DNA of 11,701 bases, taken from the NCBI GenBank assembly GCA_043802925.1, contig JAZDKP010000279.1:1-11701 (forward strand), written 5' to 3'. This document shows, piece by piece, positions 8,917-11,701 of the stretch. A program made the translations under genes and the position numbers. The notes beneath the pieces are model-generated. The model was given only the letters and a program-made list of their open reading frames with translations, made no database searches and was not told the DNA's origin. The stretch comes from JAZDKP01 sp043802925 (GTDB lineage Bacteria; Fibrobacterota; OXYB2-FULL-49-7; JAEUSG01). Each line of letters begins with the position of its first letter. The stretch's first letter is position 1.

Positions 8917-8942
8917 TCCTTCCTAATTCGGCCAAGGCCGAA
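8917..8942 (-). promoter_or_regulatory. gltB ribosome binding site with adjoining perfect dyad
   Basis: Read on the minus strand, a 16-nt dyad TTCGGCC-TT-GGCCGAA (8927-8942) ends two bases before the AGGAAGGA ribosome site (8917-8924). It has seven perfect pairs and a 2-nt centre. It could be an operator for a dimeric repressor, or the base of an RNA structure next to the ribosome site. The sequence shows the symmetry; the role is inferred. Confidence 0.5.
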
Positions 8943-8950
8943 AATAAGAT

Positions 8951-9003
8951 TCTGTAAATCGGCAACTTATCTACGTTTTTCACGTAGATGTTGCCGATAC
9001 AGA
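8951..9003 (-). promoter_or_regulatory. Long hairpin in the gltB leader (possible attenuator or RNA control element)
   Basis: Three blocks pair in series: TCTGT (8951-8955) with ACAGA (8999-9003), ATCGGCAAC (8958-8966) with GTTGCCGAT (8990-8998), and ATCTACGT (8969-8976) with ACGTAGAT (8982-8989). The loop is 5 nt. That is 22 pairs, and the only interruptions are two 2-nt bulges on the same arm. On the gltB-sense strand the hairpin lies 43-95 bases before the start codon and is followed by ATCTTATTTT, a weak U-rich tail, so conditional termination is possible. It matches no riboswitch class I recognise. A dispersed palindromic repeat is the main alternative. Confidence 0.55.
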
Positions 9004-9090
9004 CTCTAAAAACAGAACATCAATATAAAAAACACACCCCGAACCATGGAATTGGTTTTATTTCAAATAGTTCTCGTCCTCCAGGCAAAG

Positions 9091-9137
9091 AACGGTCCAA
9101 AGGGTCCCCGGAGATAAGCCCGGGACCCTGTTCCGTT
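9091..9137 (-). terminator. Probable transcription terminator of gdhA
   Basis: AGGGTCCC (9101-9108) pairs perfectly with GGGACCCT (9122-9129). The stem extends inward by GG/CC after one mismatch and outward through AACGG/CCGTT (9091-9095 with 9133-9137) across a small internal loop. It begins 9 bases after the gdhA stop codon. The T-tract on the minus strand is poor (CCGTTCTTTG), so termination may be partial, which would allow some read-through into gltB. Confidence 0.5.
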
Positions 9138-9145
9138 TTAAACCG

Positions 9146-10483
9146 TTACACCAGACCCTGGTCCATCATGGCGCCGGCGACCTTGGGGAAGCCCGCGACA
9201 TTGGCACCCAGGACGTAATTGCCCTTCTGGCCGTAATCCTGCGCCGCCTTGGCCGCGGACGCATGGATGTTGATCATGATATCGTGCAGCCGGCTGTCGA
9301 CTTCGGCACGGCCCCATGAAAGCCGCATGGAATTCTGCGACATTTCGAGGCCGGAGGTGGCCACACCGCCCGCGTTTGCCGCCTTGCCGGGCCCAAAGAG
9401 CGTTTTGGCCTTGATAAAGACCTCGGCGCCTTCGGGGGTGGAAGGCATGTTGGCGCCTTCGGACACCACAAAGCAGCCGTTCTTGACCAGCGTTTCGGCA
9501 TCCTTGCCGTCGAGTTCGTTCTGCGTGGCACTCGGGAAGGCCGCATCGCACTTGACGCTCCAGGGCCGTTTACCCGCGTGAAATTCCGCGCCGAACTTGT
9601 CGGCGTATTCCTTGATGCGTCCGCGGCGCACGTTCTTGAGCTCAAAGATGAATTCGAGCTTCTTTTCGTCGATGCCCTTGGGATCGTAAATAAACCCGTC
9701 TGAATCGGAAAGCGTGACAGCCTTGGCGCCCAGCTGGTTCAGTTTTTCGACCGTGTACTGGGCCACGTTGCCTGAGCCGGACACGGCGCAAACCTTGCCC
9801 TTGAAGGAATCGTTGCGGGTCTTGAGCATTTCTTCGGCAAAATAAACCGCGCCGTAGCCCGTGGCTTCGGGACGGATGAGCGAACCGCCCCAGTTCAGGG
9901 CCTTGCCCGTGAGCACCCCCGTGAAGGAGTTGGTGAGGCGCTTGTACTGCCCGAACAGGAAGCCGATTTCGCGGCCGCCCACGCCGATGTCACCGGCCGG
10001 AACATCGGTATCCGGGCCGATATGGCGGAACAGTTCGGTCATGAAGGACTGGCAGAAGCGCATGACTTCGTTGTCGGACTTTCCCTTGGGGTCAAAGTCC
10101 GATCCGCCCTTGCCCCCCCCCATGGGCAGCGTGGTGAGCGAGTTTTTGAAGACCTGCTCAAAGGCCAGGAACTTGAGGATGCCCAGGTTGACCGTGGGGT
10201 GGAGCCGCAGGCCGCCCTTGTACGGGCCGATGGCGCTGTTGAACTGGATGCGGAAACCGCGGTTGACCTGGAACTCGCCCTTGTCGTCGACCCACGGAAC
10301 GCGGAACAGGATGACCCGTTCCGGTTCGGTGACGCGCTCGAGCATGCGCACCTTTTTGTACTCAGGATGGCGGTCGATGACCGGTTCAAGGGAGGTCAGC
10401 ACCTCGGTGACCGCCTGATGGAATTCGGGCTGGGCCGGGTCGCGCCGTTTGACGGCTTCGATGACATCTTTGACGTAGGACAT
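9146..10483 (-). CDS. gdhA: NADP-type glutamate dehydrogenase
   Basis: This 445-residue hexameric-type enzyme catalyses reductive amination of 2-oxoglutarate with ammonium to glutamate. The substrate site is complete: K89 in GPYKGGLR, K113 in VFKNS, K125 in LPMGGGKGG, and D165 in PAGDIGVGG. By the usual comparison these are the binding and catalytic residues, and their numbering coincides with that of the Clostridium symbiosum enzyme as I recall it. The dinucleotide fold is AVSGSGNVA (233-241), followed by LSDSDG (258-263). This is closer to NADP-type enzymes than to NAD-type, but cofactor choice is inferred. Length fits the bacterial biosynthetic class of about 445-450. ATG 10483 is chosen because AAAGGAG lies seven bases upstream; an in-frame ATG at 10501 overlaps that ribosome site. 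The gene follows the lysR-type gene by 56 bp in the same direction, with no terminator in the gap, so co-transcription is plausible. Confidence 0.97.
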   Translation of the reverse strand: MSYVKDVIEAVKRRDPAQPEFHQAVTEVLTSLEPVIDRHPEYKKVRMLERVTEPERVILFRVPWVDDKGEFQVNRGFRIQFNSAIGPYKGGLRLHPTVNLGILKFLAFEQVFKNSLTTLPMGGGKGGSDFDPKGKSDNEVMRFCQSFMTELFRHIGPDTDVPAGDIGVGGREIGFLFGQYKRLTNSFTGVLTGKALNWGGSLIRPEATGYGAVYFAEEMLKTRNDSFKGKVCAVSGSGNVAQYTVEKLNQLGAKAVTLSDSDGFIYDPKGIDEKKLEFIFELKNVRRGRIKEYADKFGAEFHAGKRPWSVKCDAAFPSATQNELDGKDAETLVKNGCFVVSEGANMPSTPEGAEVFIKAKTLFGPGKAANAGGVATSGLEMSQNSMRLSWGRAEVDSRLHDIMINIHASAAKAAQDYGQKGNYVLGANVAGFPKVAGAMMDQGLV

Positions 10484-10492
10484 TGGGGTACT

Positions 10493-10526
10493 CCTTTGCA
10501 TTAAAATTTATGGTTCCCTTTGCATT
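10493..10526 (-). repeat. Ten-base direct repeat spanning the gdhA ribosome site
   Basis: On the minus strand AATGCAAAGG occurs twice, at 10517-10526 and 10493-10502, 24 bases apart. The second copy supplies most of the gdhA ribosome site. The first, with GG after AAA, would be a second ribosome-site-like sequence preceded by its own ATG, which opens a five-codon frame (MQREP, stop at 10508-10510). It may be a small duplication or chance. Confidence 0.4.
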
Positions 10527-10539
10527 CGTTCATTCGGGT

Positions 10540-11433
10540 TCAGGACGCTTTCTTTTCTTTCTGCAGGAAATCGAGGAAATGCCGGGTCGCGGTACTGAAC
10601 GTTTTCCCCCGACGGTGGAGGATGCCGAGCGGCCGTACGAACTCCCGGGTTGTGAAGGGCACCACGCAGAGCGTCTTCATCTGCACCTCACTGTCGAGCG
10701 AGGGGCAGGGAAGGATGGCGATGCCGGAAGCGATTTCAACGGCCCGCTTGATGGACTCAATATTGTCAAACTCGAGCACCACTTCCACGGCTGCTTCGTG
10801 CCGCTTGAGGAAGCGATCCACCTCGCGCCGGATGGCGAGTCCGCGGTCAAAACCCACGAAATTTTCGCCCGAGAGCTGCGCGGGCGCCACGGAGCCTTTG
10901 CGCGCAAACCGGTGGTCCGGATGGCAGGCCACCACCATGGGTTCCTGCCGCCAAGGGATAACCGTGAGGCCGCCCCGCGAGGTCTGTGGAAAGGAGACGA
11001 TGCCGAGGTCGACCTCCTCGCTCTGCACGCACTCATATACACGGTCCGGGTGCAGGTATTCGATATGCACGCGCTCGCTGGGATAAAGCTCGGAAAAACA
11101 CTGGATGTACGTTTTCATGTGACGAAGCCCCACGGAATAGATGGAGCCCACGCGCACGATGGAGTCGATTTGCCCGTGGAAGTTTTTAACCCGGTTTTCG
11201 AGTTCGGAGTAGCGGTCAAGGACTTCGCGGATCCCGTCGTAAAAGGCGCGGCCCTCGGGGGTGAGTTTCCAAGGCCGGTGTGAGCGGTCTATGAGCGAGG
11301 CACCCAGCCGGGCTTCGAGGCCGTGAACAGCCTGGCTGGCCCCGGATTGGGTCATCCCGTTCTTTTTGGCGGCCGCAGAGAAGCTTTGGCGCTTCACGGT
11401 GTCGCAGAAAACCTGGAGCGACCCGACATGCAT
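10540..11433 (-). CDS. LysR-family transcriptional regulator
   Basis: This 297-residue protein has the classic LysR layout. The N-terminal winged helix-turn-helix is at about 1-60 (SLQVFCDTVKRQSFSAAAKK, then TQSGASQAVHGLEARLGASL, and LTPEGRAFYDG), followed by the linker helix (about 60-88) and a periplasmic-binding-like effector domain (about 92-297), with VRVGSIYSVG (93-102), VDLGIVSFP (141-149), and GIAILPCPSL (237-246). It should act as a cytoplasmic homotetramer that responds to a small ligand. It sits 56 bp upstream of gdhA in the same direction, not divergently as most LysR genes do, so gdhA and gltBD are likely targets by position. I cannot assign it to GltC, CysB or any other named subgroup from sequence. 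The start at 11433 has only a weak ribosome site (AGGA, 11446-11449, spaced 12 bases). No better in-frame start was seen. Confidence 0.94.
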   Translation of the reverse strand: MHVGSLQVFCDTVKRQSFSAAAKKNGMTQSGASQAVHGLEARLGASLIDRSHRPWKLTPEGRAFYDGIREVLDRYSELENRVKNFHGQIDSIVRVGSIYSVGLRHMKTYIQCFSELYPSERVHIEYLHPDRVYECVQSEEVDLGIVSFPQTSRGGLTVIPWRQEPMVVACHPDHRFARKGSVAPAQLSGENFVGFDRGLAIRREVDRFLKRHEAAVEVVLEFDNIESIKRAVEIASGIAILPCPSLDSEVQMKTLCVVPFTTREFVRPLGILHRRGKTFSTATRHFLDFLQKEKKAS

Positions 11434-11449
11434 TAGTATTTCTTATCCT

Positions 11450-11478
11450 ATTATAATGCTACATTACATATGCTAATG
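11450..11478 (-). promoter_or_regulatory. Promoter of the lysR-type gene with a LysR-type dyad
   Basis: A perfect TATAAT -10 box lies at 11450-11455, about 17 bases before the start codon. Six bases upstream is the dyad CATTA-N7-TAATG (11462-11478). Its core ATTA-N7-TAAT has the T-N11-A spacing typical of LysR-type binding sites. The dyad covers where the -35 box would be, and no consensus -35 is seen. This is the layout expected for a self-repressing LysR regulator. Both motifs are visible; autoregulation is inferred. Confidence 0.6.
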
Positions 11479-11550
11479 ATTAATATATAACAAAAAGCAA
11501 AAGGAACAGGCAATAGATCTTTTAAATTCACGCATTCTTTCCTCTATGAA

Positions 11551-11609
11551 CCGGGGCTCCGCCCCGGACCCTGCCCCATTTCTTTTTGCCGCCCCAAAAA
11601 GAAATGGGG
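11551..11609. repeat. GC-rich hairpin plus 14-bp inverted repeat (intergenic palindromic unit)
   Basis: CCGGGGC (11551-11557) pairs with GCCCCGG (11561-11567) around TCC. Six bases on, CCCCATTTCTTTTT (11574-11587) pairs perfectly with AAAAAGAAATGGGG (11596-11609) around an 8-nt loop. A further GAAAGAAAAAGGGGCTTTT stretch follows to about 11627. The combination resembles dispersed intergenic palindromes found in many environmental genomes (from memory, not searched). As a terminator it could serve a gene arriving from the right, but no such gene is visible. Confidence 0.6.
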
Positions 11610-11650
11610 GAAAGAAAAAGGGGCTTTTAAGAACCCGCCGAACTCGCACC

Positions 11651-11701
11651 TGCATCTGTACTGTACGGACGCACGCCGTGCGTCCGTACAGTACAGATGC
11701 A
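11651..11701. repeat. 51-nt perfect palindrome at the window end
   Basis: The 25-nt arm 11651-11675 is exactly complementary to 11677-11701, with one central C (11676). The arm runs TGCATCTGTACTG then TACGGACGCACG. The right arm ends exactly at the last base, so its true length is unknown; the sequence may continue past the window. It also contains a short internal direct repeat, CTGTACTGTAC (11656-11666). It could be a REP-like element, a strong transcription stop, or a fold-back assembly artefact at a sequence end. Confidence 0.75.

Noticed and set aside
8909..8983. 25-codon upstream extension of gltB
   Set aside because: The start would fall within the leader hairpin with no ribosome site. 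The internal ATG at 8908 has one and gives a normal 30-residue propeptide before C31.
8909..9145. Possible sigma-54 promoter for gltB, as expected for some nitrogen genes
   Set aside because: No GG-N10-GC element of the TGGCAC-N5-TTGC type was found on the minus strand in this gap.
10484..10501. Six-codon upstream extension of gdhA
   Set aside because: Its ATG overlaps the AAAGGAG ribosome site used by the ATG at 10483.
11473..11655. 60-codon open frame on the minus strand
   Set aside because: It runs through the palindromic repeats and the AT-rich regulator promoter. The peptide is the translated repeat (runs of F and P), with no ribosome site or family resemblance.

Overview
The window looks like a stretch of chromosome from a GC-rich, probably Gram-negative environmental bacterium. 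The genes are GC-rich and the gaps between them are short and AT-rich. It holds five protein genes. Four form a co-directional nitrogen-assimilation cluster on the minus strand, in transcription order lysR-type regulator, gdhA, gltB, gltD. The fifth, on the plus strand, is a large PEP/pyruvate-binding-domain protein that converges on gltD, and the two 3' ends overlap by 16 bp. The phylum cannot be fixed from sequence alone. The glutamate synthase type, the unusual PEP/pyruvate-binding protein and the palindromic intergenic repeats would fit an uncultured FCB, PVC or deltaproteobacterial-type lineage, but that is only an impression.

Layout. 1-319: non-coding, with a small hairpin and two inverted copies of a CT/GA-rich palindromic element. 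320-2926 (+): protein with a degenerate RecA/KaiC-like N-terminus and a PPDK/PEP-synthase-type ATP-grasp domain, without the phosphohistidine and PEP-binding domains of a complete dikinase. 2911-4332 (-): gltD. 4325-8908 (-): gltB, overlapping gltD by 8 bp. 8909-9145: gltB leader with two inverted repeats, plus a probable gdhA terminator. 9146-10483 (-): gdhA. 10540-11433 (-): LysR-family regulator. 11434-11701: regulator promoter with a LysR-type dyad, then repeat-rich non-coding DNA ending in a 51-nt perfect palindrome at the window edge.

How the genes fit together. GdhA makes glutamate directly from ammonium and 2-oxoglutarate. GltBD makes it from glutamine and 2-oxoglutarate. The two routes sit side by side behind a LysR-type regulator, so this looks like a small glutamate-synthesis locus with local control; the regulator's targets are inferred from position only. 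No RNA gene, CRISPR array, insertion sequence or prophage is visible. The core metabolic genes are ordinary. The less ordinary parts are the plus-strand PEP/pyruvate-binding protein, the structured gltB leader and the palindromic repeats at both ends.
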